A stretch of 59,281 nucleotides of DNA. Origin: Aquifex sp964425585. Lineage in GTDB: Bacteria > Aquificota > Aquificia > Aquificales > Aquificaceae. Below the pieces are notes generated by a model. The model was not told the DNA's origin and ran no database searches. It worked only from the letters and a program-made list of their open reading frames with translations. The position numbers were made by a program, and so were the translations under genes. The stretch lies in the NCBI GenBank assembly GCA_964425585.1, contig CAYRMG010000004.1:1-59281 (forward strand). The letters run 5' to 3'. This document shows, piece after piece, positions 49,487-58,014 of this stretch; the stretch's first letter is position 1; each line of letters starts with the position of its first letter.

Positions 49487-50680
49487 ATGACGCGGTTTAT
49501 TAGATTCTTAACCGCAGGAGAATCCCACGGTAAGGGACTTACCGCTATTCTTGAAGGTATTCCCGCAAACCTTTCCCTTTCTGAAGAGGACATTAATGTT
49601 GATTTAAGAAGAAGACAAAAAGGATACGGACGCGGGGGAAGAATGAAAATAGAAAAGGACAGGGTTGAGATTCTTTCGGGAGTAAGGTTCGGAAAAACTT
49701 TAGGTTCCCCCATCGCCCTCTTTATAAAAAACAGGGATTGGGAAAACTGGAAGGAAAAGATGGCCATAGAAGGAGAGCCGTCCGGTTCTGTTGTCCCGTT
49801 TACAAGACCGAGACCGGGGCACGCGGATTTATCGGGCGGAATAAAGTATAACCAGAGGGATTTGAGAAACATACTTGAGCGTTCATCCGCAAGGGAAACA
49901 GCCGCAAGGGTTGCGGTGGGTGCGGTATGTAAAAAACTCCTTTCCGAGTTCGGTATAAAAGTGGGAAGCTTTGTTGTAAGCATAGGCGAAAAAGAGATTG
50001 AAGAGCTTAAGGATAAATCTTACTTTGCGGAGCCGAAAAAGCTCCTTGAGTTTCACGATAGGGCGGAGACTTCCGAGCTACGTATCCCCTTTCCCGAAAA
50101 AGATGAAGAGTTTAAGGCTATTATAGATGAAGCGAAGGAAAAGGGAGAGAGCCTCGGGGGAGTTTTTGAAGTTTTTGCGGTAGGAGTTCCCCCCGGACTC
50201 GGTTCCCATATCCACTGGGATAAAAGGATAGATGGGAGAATAGCCCAGGCGATGATGAGTATACAGGCGATAAAAGGGGTTGAGATAGGAATAGGTTTTG
50301 AATCCGCAAGAAAGTTCGGCTCGGAGGTTCACGATGAAATAGGCTGGAGTAAAGAAAGGGGATTTTTCAGGTTTACAAACAGGCTGGGAGGAACGGAAGG
50401 AGGTATAACGAACGGAATGCCGTTAGTTGTGAGGGTTGCGATGAAACCCATACCCACATTGAAGAACCCCTTGAGGAGTGTTGATATAAACACTAAAGAA
50501 GAGATAAAGGCGGGCAAGGAAAGAACCGATGTTGTTGCTGTGCCGGCGGCTTCCGTAGTCGGTGAAGCTATGCTGGCTATAGTTCTTGCCGATGCATTTC
50601 TTGAGAAGTTCGGCGGGGACTTCCTTGAGGAGATAAAAGAAAGGTTTAATGCATATATGGAGCATATAAAACATTTCTAA
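49487..50680 (+). CDS. aroC: Chorismate synthase
   Basis: AroC makes chorismate from 5-enolpyruvylshikimate-3-phosphate with reduced FMN. The signatures are GESHGKGLTAILEGIPA, RPGHADLSGG, and ERSSARETAARVA and GGITNGMPLVVRVAMKP. The 397 residues are typical. It starts 4 bp after rpmB and is followed within 1 bp by the tsaB-like gene, so these genes are co-transcribed. Confidence 0.97.
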   Translation: MTRFIRFLTAGESHGKGLTAILEGIPANLSLSEEDINVDLRRRQKGYGRGGRMKIEKDRVEILSGVRFGKTLGSPIALFIKNRDWENWKEKMAIEGEPSGSVVPFTRPRPGHADLSGGIKYNQRDLRNILERSSARETAARVAVGAVCKKLLSEFGIKVGSFVVSIGEKEIEELKDKSYFAEPKKLLEFHDRAETSELRIPFPEKDEEFKAIIDEAKEKGESLGGVFEVFAVGVPPGLGSHIHWDKRIDGRIAQAMMSIQAIKGVEIGIGFESARKFGSEVHDEIGWSKERGFFRFTNRLGGTEGGITNGMPLVVRVAMKPIPTLKNPLRSVDINTKEEIKAGKERTDVVAVPAASVVGEAMLAIVLADAFLEKFGGDFLEEIKERFNAYMEHIKHF

Positions 50681-50681
50681 A

Positions 50682-51272
50682 ATGAGAATACTTTCCATAG
50701 ATACTTCTTATTCTTTTTTAAACTTTTCAATAATTAAAGACGGTAAGGTTGAGTTTCTACACTACATAGATAGTAATAAGAAAACCCTTGAAAATATGCC
50801 TAAGGTTTTAAACGATATGTGTATAAGGCCTGAAGATTTTGACGCTTTTGCGGTTTCCGTAGGCGTAGGATACCTTACGTCTCTGAGAATAGGGGTTACG
50901 TTTGTAAAAACATGGGCGTATACGTTAAAGAAGCCCATAGTTTCCTTTAAAAATCTGGATATTCTCTCGGAATTCACACCCGTTGAATATCCTAAGATTC
51001 CCTATTTAAAGGTTAGCAATAACATCTTTTACCGGATTTTTGAAAAGGATAAAGAGAGTGAGATAAGGATATACAAAGGGGAAAAATTAAAAGGCATAGG
51101 CATATCTCTGGAGATGTTCAAGGAAATCAAACTCGGAGAAAAACAGTATTTCCATCCCTTTTTTCCTTTCTCAGCCTACGGAGGTATATACGCCTACAGA
51201 TTTCTTGAAAAAAATCCCGAGGGGGAAAACGTCTTTAACATAGAACCCGTCTACGTCAAGCCACCCGTTTAG
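50682..51272 (+). CDS. tsaB: TsaB/YeaZ-like protein, divergent
   Basis: TsaB is the non-catalytic partner of TsaD in making N6-threonylcarbamoyladenosine at tRNA position 37. The N-terminus MRILSIDTSY and the middle FAVSVGVGYLTSLRIGVTFVKTWAYTLKKP (the GPGSFTGLRIGV motif in altered form) give the family. The usual histidine-serine before the LLP segment (HSE) is replaced here by NKKTLENMP. The length of 196 residues is slightly short. It follows aroC by 1 bp. I am fairly sure of the family, less of full function. Confidence 0.72.
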   Translation: MRILSIDTSYSFLNFSIIKDGKVEFLHYIDSNKKTLENMPKVLNDMCIRPEDFDAFAVSVGVGYLTSLRIGVTFVKTWAYTLKKPIVSFKNLDILSEFTPVEYPKIPYLKVSNNIFYRIFEKDKESEIRIYKGEKLKGIGISLEMFKEIKLGEKQYFHPFFPFSAYGGIYAYRFLEKNPEGENVFNIEPVYVKPPV

Positions 51273-51287
51273 ATTTTTAAATGTAGG

Positions 51288-51983
51288 TTGAAGACCGTGG
51301 AAATATCATATAATGAAGTTTTGTGTTTCTATCGGGCAGCTCTTAAATCTTCTTTTTTTAAAAAGGTGAGATATAGAATCATACTTTTCTTAATTCCCTT
51401 AATAGCACTTTTTATAAGAATTCTCGGAAGAACTATAAGATGGAGAAAAAGATATGAATTCGGAAAGGACAGGGGAAAGATTTACGCTCTCTGGCACGGT
51501 CATGCTCTCGGTCTTGCCCTCTTTGGTATGGACCGAGGTATAGTCGTCCTTGTAAGCAGGTTCAGGGACGGGGAAATAGCGGCAAGGCTTTTAAAATATC
51601 TCGGTTTTGAAGTTGTAAGGGGCTCAACGGAGGAAGGAAAATCCCACAAAGGAGGAAGAACCGCAACTAAGAAGCTCATAGAACTGTTAAAAGAAGGGAA
51701 AAACATAGCCATAACCGTTGATGGTCCGAAGGGACCCCCGTTTAAGGTAAAGAAAGGGGTTGTATATCTTGCACAAAAAACAGGCGGTAAAATAATTCCC
51801 GTCTGTGTTCGGTTTGGGGGTTACATAAAACTGAATACATGGGATGAGATGATAATTCCTAAACCTTTTACAAAAGGGGAGGTTATTATAGGGGAGGAGA
51901 TTTTTATTTCTCCGACCGAAGACCTGGAGAATGCTCGGAAAAGGCTTGAGGAGATTTTAAATAAGCTTTCCTCGGACGCTTGA
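51288..51983 (+). CDS. DUF374 lysophospholipid acyltransferase-family protein
   Basis: The 231-residue protein has a membrane helix (RIILFLIPLIALFIRIL) and the DUF374 signatures KIYALWHGHALGLALF, VSRFRDGEIAARLLKYLGFE and TVDGPKGPPFKVKKGVVYLA. Related proteins acylate lipid A or lysophospholipids. The start could be TTG at 51288 or GTG at 51297; neither has a strong Shine-Dalgarno. Its last 80 bp are antisense to the end of the Kef-type antiporter gene. Confidence 0.8.
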   Translation: MKTVEISYNEVLCFYRAALKSSFFKKVRYRIILFLIPLIALFIRILGRTIRWRKRYEFGKDRGKIYALWHGHALGLALFGMDRGIVVLVSRFRDGEIAARLLKYLGFEVVRGSTEEGKSHKGGRTATKKLIELLKEGKNIAITVDGPKGPPFKVKKGVVYLAQKTGGKIIPVCVRFGGYIKLNTWDEMIIPKPFTKGEVIIGEEIFISPTEDLENARKRLEEILNKLSSDA

Positions 51984-53151
51984 CCTTTCTCTTTTTCTTT
52001 TTCTTCTTCGGGGGATAGATAATATCCGCTATCTTGGGGGCTACAACGAAAAGGATACTTCCTAAAACAGCGGTTCCGAATATAAAAGGTATGGATATGC
52101 TCTTTATACTTGGTTCAAATGAAGTCATTATGACGGAAAATTCTCCCCTCGGAACAAACGAAAGAGAAGCTCTTAATCTCGTTTTTTTCTTGAGTCCCAT
52201 AAGATACGCAGCTACGTATGTGGAAACAATCTTAAGGATTATTCCCAAGATGAAGAGTATAATAAGAAACACGACTTCTCTTGGAAGGGTTAACTCCGTT
52301 TCGTAAGCGAAGAAGAAGAAAAAGAGTCCCATTGAAAGTTCCTTTAAGTCAGAAAGCTGCTTTTCTATACTATCAAGAACCTTCGTTTCGGGAACTATAA
52401 CACCGAGAAGGAAAGCACCGAGAGCTTCCGATATACCGATGGAGTGAAAAAGGCTACCCACTGTAAGAACTATACCGAGCGTGAAAAATATGAATGTTTC
52501 TTCTTCGGATAGAGAGTCAAGCCATCTGGTAATCTTCGGAATTACGAACCTGTGAAGAACCCAGAAAAAGAAAAGGGCTAATGCTACCTTGATAAAACTT
52601 ATCGGCAGTAGCATGGGCTCAACCTTTCCCGCTTCCTTCAGAGGAATTATAAGGGAAAGCAGAAGAATGGCCACAAGGTCTTCAAATATAAGGATACCTA
52701 TCAGAAGCTCCGCTTCGGGTGAAGCTATTCGCTTGTAATCCATAAGAAGCTTAGCGATTATTGAGGTGCTTGAAGGATAAAATACCGAGGCAATGATGAG
52801 AGCGGATATGAGGTCAAAACCGAAGAGGTAAGCAAGAATAAAAGGGGGAACAAAGTTAAATATGAAATCAACGGTGCCCGTTTTCCAGGCACCGAGCATG
52901 TTTCTTAACTTTTCAAATGAGTATTCAAGCCCTATGAAGAAGAAGAGCAGTATTATTCCCGCATGTTTGAATATCTCAAACTTCTCCATACTTTCGGGTT
53001 CAACGAAAAACTTTGCGAGAAAACCGACAAGCATAAAGGCAACTATCGCGGGAACGCTTATTCTTCTGAGTGCGTAAGCGGATATAAACATAAAAAGTAG
53101 AACAAGATAGGGGCTTATTTCTTCCAGTATGTGATGTAAGTATTCTTCCAT
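51904..53151 (-). CDS. CPA2-family K+/H+ antiporter (KhtU/KefB type)
   Basis: The 415-residue protein has about 12 transmembrane helices with GIILLFFFIGLEYSFEKLR and SASTSIIAKLLMDY-like FYPSSTSIIAKLLM. The conserved acidic residue occurs in LLIGILIFEDLVAILL. It should export K+ in exchange for H+. Its partner is the KhtT-like gene just upstream (2-bp gap). The end is a striking lysine-rich tail (KKKKKKRKVKRPRK) of about 35 residues, encoded largely in the zone overlapping the DUF374 gene, so this tail may be a compaction artefact. Confidence 0.88.
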   Translation of the reverse strand: MEEYLHHILEEISPYLVLLFMFISAYALRRISVPAIVAFMLVGFLAKFFVEPESMEKFEIFKHAGIILLFFFIGLEYSFEKLRNMLGAWKTGTVDFIFNFVPPFILAYLFGFDLISALIIASVFYPSSTSIIAKLLMDYKRIASPEAELLIGILIFEDLVAILLLSLIIPLKEAGKVEPMLLPISFIKVALALFFFWVLHRFVIPKITRWLDSLSEEETFIFFTLGIVLTVGSLFHSIGISEALGAFLLGVIVPETKVLDSIEKQLSDLKELSMGLFFFFFAYETELTLPREVVFLIILFILGIILKIVSTYVAAYLMGLKKKTRLRASLSFVPRGEFSVIMTSFEPSIKSISIPFIFGTAVLGSILFVVAPKIADIIYPPKKKKKKRKVKRPRKAYLKSPQAFSEHSPGLRSEK

Positions 53152-53153
53152 TG

Positions 53154-53645
53154 TTAGGTGCTACAGTCTCCGCACATATCTAGGAACTTGAGGAGTTGTT
53201 CCCGCGTTCCTACAACGATTAAGGTATCCTGCGGTTCTATTTTTTCATTATACGGGTCGGGGCTTGGTATCATCTTTCCATCTCTGATAATGGCTATAAT
53301 TGAAACTCCCGTTTTTCTTCTTATTTCTAAATCCGCTATGGTCTTTCCGATAAAAGATGAGTTTTCCCCCACCTTTACCCACTCCATAACAATTTCCTTC
53401 ATAAGGAGTTCCATCTTTTCCGTGCCTACCGTTTGAAACATCGTTCCCGCAAGCAGGAAACCGAGTTCCCTTGCCTCTTCTTCCGTCAGAGAAAATACAC
53501 AGCTCGGTTCTTCTTCCTCTTCTTCAACGAGATATAACTCTCTCCTTCCCGTGTTGTGAATTATAAGTGTAAGTTCACCGCCTTCCTCAAGCTCTATAGT
53601 ATACTTCTTGCCTACACCCGGGAGTTCCGTTTCCTTAATACGCAC
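53154..53645 (-). CDS. KhtT-like regulatory subunit with RCK-C domain
   Basis: The 163-residue soluble protein has an N-terminal domain (MRIKETELPGVGKKYTIEL) and a C-terminal RCK-C/TrkA-C domain (NSSFIGKTIADLEIRRKTGV, then GTREQLLKFLDMCGD). This matches KhtT, which senses c-di-AMP or pH in the partner K+ exporter KhtU. A stretch of six glutamates (VEEEEEEP) and a CGDC tail are unusual. The start is GTG with TATAAT 9 nt upstream and no Shine-Dalgarno. Confidence 0.85.
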   Translation of the reverse strand: MRIKETELPGVGKKYTIELEEGGELTLIIHNTGRRELYLVEEEEEEPSCVFSLTEEEARELGFLLAGTMFQTVGTEKMELLMKEIVMEWVKVGENSSFIGKTIADLEIRRKTGVSIIAIIRDGKMIPSPDPYNEKIEPQDTLIVVGTREQLLKFLDMCGDCST

Positions 53646-53654
53646 TATGAAGAT

Positions 53655-53662
53655 ATTATAAT
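53655..53662. promoter_or_regulatory. Shared symmetric -10 region between khtT-like gene and lysS
   Basis: The divergent starts are 25 bp apart. TATAAT on the minus strand (53655-53660) is 9 nt from the khtT GTG, and TATAAT on the plus strand (53657-53662) is 8 nt from the lysS ATG. The same ATTATAAT core serves both directions. Neither gene has a Shine-Dalgarno or room for a leader. The plus -35 candidate is TTAATA at 53635-53640. Confidence 0.55.
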
Positions 53663-53670
53663 CCTTCCTT

Positions 53671-55389
53671 ATGGAAGAAGTAAGACTAAAAAAACTTAAG
53701 GAACTTCAGGAGAAGGGTATAAATCCCTATCCTTACAGATTTGAGATAACGGATTTCATAGGGAACATAAGAAGGCAGTATGAAGAAGAACCTCCCGAAA
53801 ACTTTAAGGTAAGGGTAAAGGGAGTGGCAAAAAGAGTTTCAAGAACCGAAGAGGGATACATGGTAAGGCTCGCGGACAAAGAGGGAATAGAGATTCTTGT
53901 CTTCACCAAAGAGGAAGGTCTAAAACCCAAAGAGGAGTATACCTTTGAGGGTTTCTTAAAAAGGGTAGAAGGAAAACTCAGCCTTGTTGAAGCAAAATTA
54001 ACCCAGGGAGAGGCGGAGGAAATAAGAAAGGTAAAAGAACAGTTTGATTACGACCCGAATTTTAGACCAGTATCCCTTGCGGGAAGACTGGTATCCATAA
54101 GGAGCATGGGAAAAGCTATATTCGGACACATACAGGATTTGACGGGAAAGATTCAGATATATCTGAAAAAGGATATACTCGGAGAAGAAAAGCTGAAATT
54201 CTTTAACGATTATATAGATGTCGGGGACATTATAGGAGTGAGGGGAAAGCTCTTCAGGACAAACACGGGAGAGCTAACCGTTGAGGTTGAAGAGTATCAA
54301 CTTCTTTCAAAGTCCCTGCACCCCCTTCCCGAGAAGTGGCACGGACTCAAAGATATTGAGGTAAGATACAGACAGAGGTATCTTGATTTAATAGCTAATC
54401 CCGAAGCGAGAAAGATATTTATGCTGAGAACTAAGCTTATATCCGAGATGAGACGCTTCTTTGAAATGCACGGATTCATAGAGGTTGAAACACCCATACT
54501 CCAGCCGATAGCCAGCGGAGCAAACGCAAGACCCTTCGTCACCTACCACAACTTCCTTGAAACGGAACTTTACCTAAGAATAGCCCCGGAACTTTATCTG
54601 AAAAGGCTTATAGTCGGCGGATTTCCCAGGGTTTACGAGATAGGAAAGAACTTCAGAAACGAAAGCGTTGATAGAACTCACAACCCCGAGTTTACAATGG
54701 TTGAGTTTTACGCAGCATACTGGGATTACCACGACCTTATGAAGTTTACCGAAGAGATGTTCGTCTACCTTCTTGAAAAAACCCTCGGAACCCTGAAGGT
54801 TAAATACGGAGATTGGGAACTTGATTTTACCCCTCCCTTTAAAAAGGTTAGATACTTTGAGCTCCTTGAGAAAAAAACGGGAAAGGATAAGGATTTCTTC
54901 CTGAGAGACCCGGAAGGTGTTAAAAAGCTCGCAAAGGAGCTTGATATTCCCGATGTGGATAAAATGACTCATGCAAAGCTATTGGATAAAATTTTTGAAA
55001 AGGTGGGAGAAGAAGACCTAATCCAGCCTACATTCGTTATAGACTTCCCTAAAATTCTCTCTCCCCTCGCAAAAACCCACAGAGAAGACCCCGACCTTGT
55101 TGAGAGATTTGAGCTAATCGTTGCAAAGTATGAGGTTGCAAACGCCTACACGGAGCTAAACGACCCTATAGACCAAAAGGAAAGGTTTATACAACAATTG
55201 AAAGAAAAACAGATGGGAGATGAAGAAGCGATGGATATGGATGAGGACTTTATAAGAGCTCTTGAATACGGCATGCCCCCGACCGCAGGGGAGGGCATAG
55301 GAATAGACAGGCTCGTTATGATACTCTCAAATACGGACTCCATAAGGGAGGTAATACTCTTCCCGCAACTAAAGGTAAAAAAATCTTAG
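53671..55389 (+). CDS. lysS: Lysyl-tRNA synthetase (class II)
   Basis: LysRS charges tRNA-Lys. The N-terminal OB-fold domain (about 55-165) binds the anticodon. Class II motifs are visible: IEVETPILQPIASGANARPF (motif 1 region), FRNESVDRTHNPEFTMVEFY (motif 2) and EGIGIDRLVMIL (motif 3). The length of 572 is slightly above the usual 500, with an insertion around KDKDFFLRDPEGVKKLAKEL. The start lacks a Shine-Dalgarno and has TATAAT 8 nt upstream. Confidence 0.97.
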   Translation: MEEVRLKKLKELQEKGINPYPYRFEITDFIGNIRRQYEEEPPENFKVRVKGVAKRVSRTEEGYMVRLADKEGIEILVFTKEEGLKPKEEYTFEGFLKRVEGKLSLVEAKLTQGEAEEIRKVKEQFDYDPNFRPVSLAGRLVSIRSMGKAIFGHIQDLTGKIQIYLKKDILGEEKLKFFNDYIDVGDIIGVRGKLFRTNTGELTVEVEEYQLLSKSLHPLPEKWHGLKDIEVRYRQRYLDLIANPEARKIFMLRTKLISEMRRFFEMHGFIEVETPILQPIASGANARPFVTYHNFLETELYLRIAPELYLKRLIVGGFPRVYEIGKNFRNESVDRTHNPEFTMVEFYAAYWDYHDLMKFTEEMFVYLLEKTLGTLKVKYGDWELDFTPPFKKVRYFELLEKKTGKDKDFFLRDPEGVKKLAKELDIPDVDKMTHAKLLDKIFEKVGEEDLIQPTFVIDFPKILSPLAKTHREDPDLVERFELIVAKYEVANAYTELNDPIDQKERFIQQLKEKQMGDEEAMDMDEDFIRALEYGMPPTAGEGIGIDRLVMILSNTDSIREVILFPQLKVKKS

Positions 55390-55408
55390 TTTTTCTTCTC
55401 TTTGCGTT

Positions 55409-55414
55409 TAAATT
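55409..55414 (+). promoter_or_regulatory. Putative -10 of the tandem HEPN gene
   Basis: TAAATT ends 9 nt (or TTAAAT 10 nt) before the ATG at 55424. No Shine-Dalgarno. The gap after lysS is 34 bp and has no hairpin. Confidence 0.35.
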
Positions 55415-55423
55415 TTTCTTATC

Positions 55424-56299
55424 ATGAAGAAATCACCTAAGATAAGTCTTATAATAGAGGCCTTCCATAACCTTGAGAAGGCATACGTAGACCTTAAAAA
55501 AAACCTTGAGATTCCAAAAGAAGAGTTTGTAAAGAATAAACTCGTTCAGGACAGGGTGAGAATAGACTTTAACCTTGCCTTTGAAAGCAGTATGAGGGTC
55601 TGCAGACACCTTTCAACGGTTTACGGTGTAAAAACTTCTTCAAAGGACTGTCTTTATAAACTTGCGAAGTTTATGGAACTCCCTTTTGCGGAAGAGCTAA
55701 AGAAGTTTTCAGAGTTTTACTTCAGATACAGAGACCTGAAAGAAAGTGTTTCCCCCGAAGAGCTGTATGACTTTCTGAAAAATAACCTTATCCTTTTCAA
55801 GGAATATGCAAGGGGAGTAATAGAGTATATAAGGAAAACGACGGGAAATTTTCTCCTCATAGACTTTGACCTGCTCAACGAAAAAGCAAAGTTCGTAAAA
55901 GACTCCGTAAAGAAGATAGATTTTGTTCTTTCCCAAGGCATAGAAGAGTTCAAGAAAACGCCTATGTATTACGACAGGGTTAAGTATTTTTATCAGGTAG
56001 CTTACGATTCCCTGTTTGACATATGCAAGCATCTTGCCCCCAAGTTCGGTATAAAGAAGTTCGGCGATGACTGTTTAACGAAGATGGTTGAAAAAGGTAT
56101 CATTCCCGATAGCTATTACGATACGGTTTTTAAAATGATGCTTCTGAAAAATAAATTAATAAGCACATGGGAGGTAAGCCCCGAAGAGCTTTACAACTCT
56201 TTAAAGGAGTTGAACGATAAATTTATACCGGTCTTGAGAGAAATATCAAATTCCCTAAAGGAGCTGCTTCAAGAAAAGGCAAAAGCGGGGGGCACATGA
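55424..56299 (+). CDS. Tandem HEPN (HepT/DUF86-like) protein with both catalytic motifs lost
   Basis: The 291-residue protein consists of two copies of a HEPN/DUF86 helical domain: residues 1-138 and about 148-285. Both share the helix layout DRVRIDFNLAFESSMRVCRHL / DRVKYFYQVAYDSLFDICKHL (compared in part) and the VSPEELY sequence near the end. HepT toxins have an RX4H nuclease motif, with a nearby Tyr, just before VSPEELY. Here copy 1 has R101 and K106, and copy 2 has K242 and S247, so both are degraded. No MNT nucleotidyltransferase gene is adjacent. A binding role is inferred. It overlaps the thioredoxin-like gene by 4 bp. Confidence 0.75.
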   Translation: MKKSPKISLIIEAFHNLEKAYVDLKKNLEIPKEEFVKNKLVQDRVRIDFNLAFESSMRVCRHLSTVYGVKTSSKDCLYKLAKFMELPFAEELKKFSEFYFRYRDLKESVSPEELYDFLKNNLILFKEYARGVIEYIRKTTGNFLLIDFDLLNEKAKFVKDSVKKIDFVLSQGIEEFKKTPMYYDRVKYFYQVAYDSLFDICKHLAPKFGIKKFGDDCLTKMVEKGIIPDSYYDTVFKMMLLKNKLISTWEVSPEELYNSLKELNDKFIPVLREISNSLKELLQEKAKAGGT

Positions 56300-56784
56300 T
56301 GGTTGTTCTATTCATTTTTATATTTCCTTTAGTTCTCCTATCTCAGGAAGTTCCGTTTAAAAAGCTATCCTTTTTAAATCTTAGGGAAGACCTTGAGGAA
56401 ACAAGAAGCGAAGGTAAGTATCTATTTATAATGTTTGAACAGGAAGGCTGTCCCTTTTGCGATAAGATGCGAAGGATAACATTCCAGCACCCGCAGGTGA
56501 AGAAGTTTTTCACGAAACACTTTTATATGGTTGAGATAGATATAAAGGGTTCCAATCCGGTTGTATATTTTGACGGAAGAGAGATGACGGAAAAGGAGCT
56601 TGCCCATAAGTTCCGAGTGAGGGCAACACCCCACTTTGTCTTTTTTGATGAGAATGGGAACGTTATCCTTTCAATGCCCGGATACATACCTCCGGAGGAG
56701 TTCCTTCTAATAGGGAAATTTATCGCGGAGGGACACTACAAGAAAATGAGCTTTTACAAATTTAAGAAAATGTATAAAAAATGA
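56296..56784 (+). CDS. Periplasmic thioredoxin-like protein (SoxW/DsbD-gamma-like)
   Basis: The 162-residue protein has an N-terminal signal (LFIFIFPLVLLSQ) and a thioredoxin fold with EGCPFCDKM (CPFC) and the cis-proline loop VRATPHFVFF. Related SoxW/thioredoxin_7 proteins reduce periplasmic disulfides, often for sulfur oxidation or cytochrome maturation. It overlaps both the HEPN gene (ATGA) and tolC (ATGA). The co-transcribed combination is unusual and I cannot assign a specific role. Confidence 0.82.
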   Translation: MMVVLFIFIFPLVLLSQEVPFKKLSFLNLREDLEETRSEGKYLFIMFEQEGCPFCDKMRRITFQHPQVKKFFTKHFYMVEIDIKGSNPVVYFDGREMTEKELAHKFRVRATPHFVFFDENGNVILSMPGYIPPEEFLLIGKFIAEGHYKKMSFYKFKKMYKK

Positions 56785-57989
56785 TTATTTTTTTAATACT
56801 CATTACCTTTTGTTTTTCCCTTGATATATCCCTGAAAGATGCTTTAAGGTTAGCCCTTAAGAACAACAGAATATTAAAAAAATTTGAACGGGAGTTAATG
56901 TCCGTGGTCTACGAAAGAAAACGTTCCGTCATAGACAGATTCTCGCCCGAAGTTGACACAAGGTTCTCAAAAGACAGAATTGAGCTCGTTGCAAGGGTTT
57001 TGCTCCTTGAGTTTACAAAAAGACTTCACAACATCCGAGCACAAAAGGAAAGGGAAAAAATAGCAAGGATAACCCTTGAGGAGTTTAAAAACAGATTAAA
57101 GATAGAAGTAACGAAGCTATACACATCAATTCTTATCTACGATGTGTATGCACAGGAACTGAGGGAATTTATGGCGGTGTCTTATGTCAGGTTTGATAGG
57201 GAAAGGGAAAAGATGAGGCTGGGACTTTCGGACAGGGTAAAGGTTGCGGAATGGGAAAAAACTTACAGGTATTACCGCTCAAAGCTTCTTGAAGTTCAGA
57301 GGAAATACAACGAAACCCTCTACAGACTTAAAAGATACCTGGGTATAAAGATGGAGGAAGACCTGAATCTGAAACCTATAAACTTTAAAGTCCCGGAAGA
57401 TAAGAGCTTTCAGGAAAAGGAACTCCTAAATTACGTTGATAACAATTACAAACTCAGGATAAAAAAGCATGAGATAGCGTATTATAGGGAACTTGAGAAG
57501 GGAAACAAAAGACTGTTTTTCCCGGAGCTGGTTCTTGAAAGTAGGCTGGGAAGTAAGTTAAAAGACGGAGACACGTATACAGAACTGAACGCGTATCTTA
57601 ACATTCCCCTGTTTGACCCCGCTGAAAAGTTCAGGATAAAAAGTATAAAGGAAAAGGTAAATTCCCTGAAGATGGAATATGAAGAGATAAAGGAGGAAGT
57701 CAAGGAGAAGATATACACCTTTCCCTACATCTGGGACGAATACATAGGAAAATACATTTACGCAAAAACCAATATGAAGTGGGCGGAGGAAAATCTTGAG
57801 CTGAAACGCTCCCAATACGAGCTTCAGCTTGCCTTTGACCTCGGTTATGCTATGGCATACTACACACAAGCGGAGAGAATACTACTTGAAAGTAAAGTAA
57901 ACATACTCCTGTTTTTAATGGATGTTTACCATACCCTCGGCATGAACCCCGAAAGAGCATTTCAAGAAAGCCACTTTTTCTTAAAGTAG
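56781..57989 (+). CDS. TolC-family outer-membrane protein without a pump next to it
   Basis: The 402-residue protein has a signal (IIFLILITFCFS), the block LDISLKDALRLALKNNRILKKFERE and TolC-type coiled-coil repeats (YRYYRSKLLEVQRKYNETLYRL, MKWAEENLELKRSQYELQLA). The first repeat looks shorter than usual. It lies in the HEPN-thioredoxin-TolC operon without adaptor or RND genes, unlike the other TolC in the window. The glycosyltransferase gene follows 25 bp downstream with its own -10. Confidence 0.85.
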   Translation: MIIFLILITFCFSLDISLKDALRLALKNNRILKKFERELMSVVYERKRSVIDRFSPEVDTRFSKDRIELVARVLLLEFTKRLHNIRAQKEREKIARITLEEFKNRLKIEVTKLYTSILIYDVYAQELREFMAVSYVRFDREREKMRLGLSDRVKVAEWEKTYRYYRSKLLEVQRKYNETLYRLKRYLGIKMEEDLNLKPINFKVPEDKSFQEKELLNYVDNNYKLRIKKHEIAYYRELEKGNKRLFFPELVLESRLGSKLKDGDTYTELNAYLNIPLFDPAEKFRIKSIKEKVNSLKMEYEEIKEEVKEKIYTFPYIWDEYIGKYIYAKTNMKWAEENLELKRSQYELQLAFDLGYAMAYYTQAERILLESKVNILLFLMDVYHTLGMNPERAFQESHFFLK

Positions 57990-58000
57990 GATGCTTTAGT

Positions 58001-58006
58001 TAAAAT
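58001..58006 (+). promoter_or_regulatory. Putative -10 of the glycosyltransferase gene
   Basis: TAAAAT ends 8 nt before the ATG at 58015, and no Shine-Dalgarno is present. This is one of the clean examples of the 8-nt gap. Confidence 0.45.
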
Positions 58007-58014
58007 TTAGAAAA

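Noticed and set aside
55424..56299. Active HepT toxin of a type VII MntA-HepT system
   Set aside because: Both RX4H motifs are degraded and there is no nucleotidyltransferase gene on either side.
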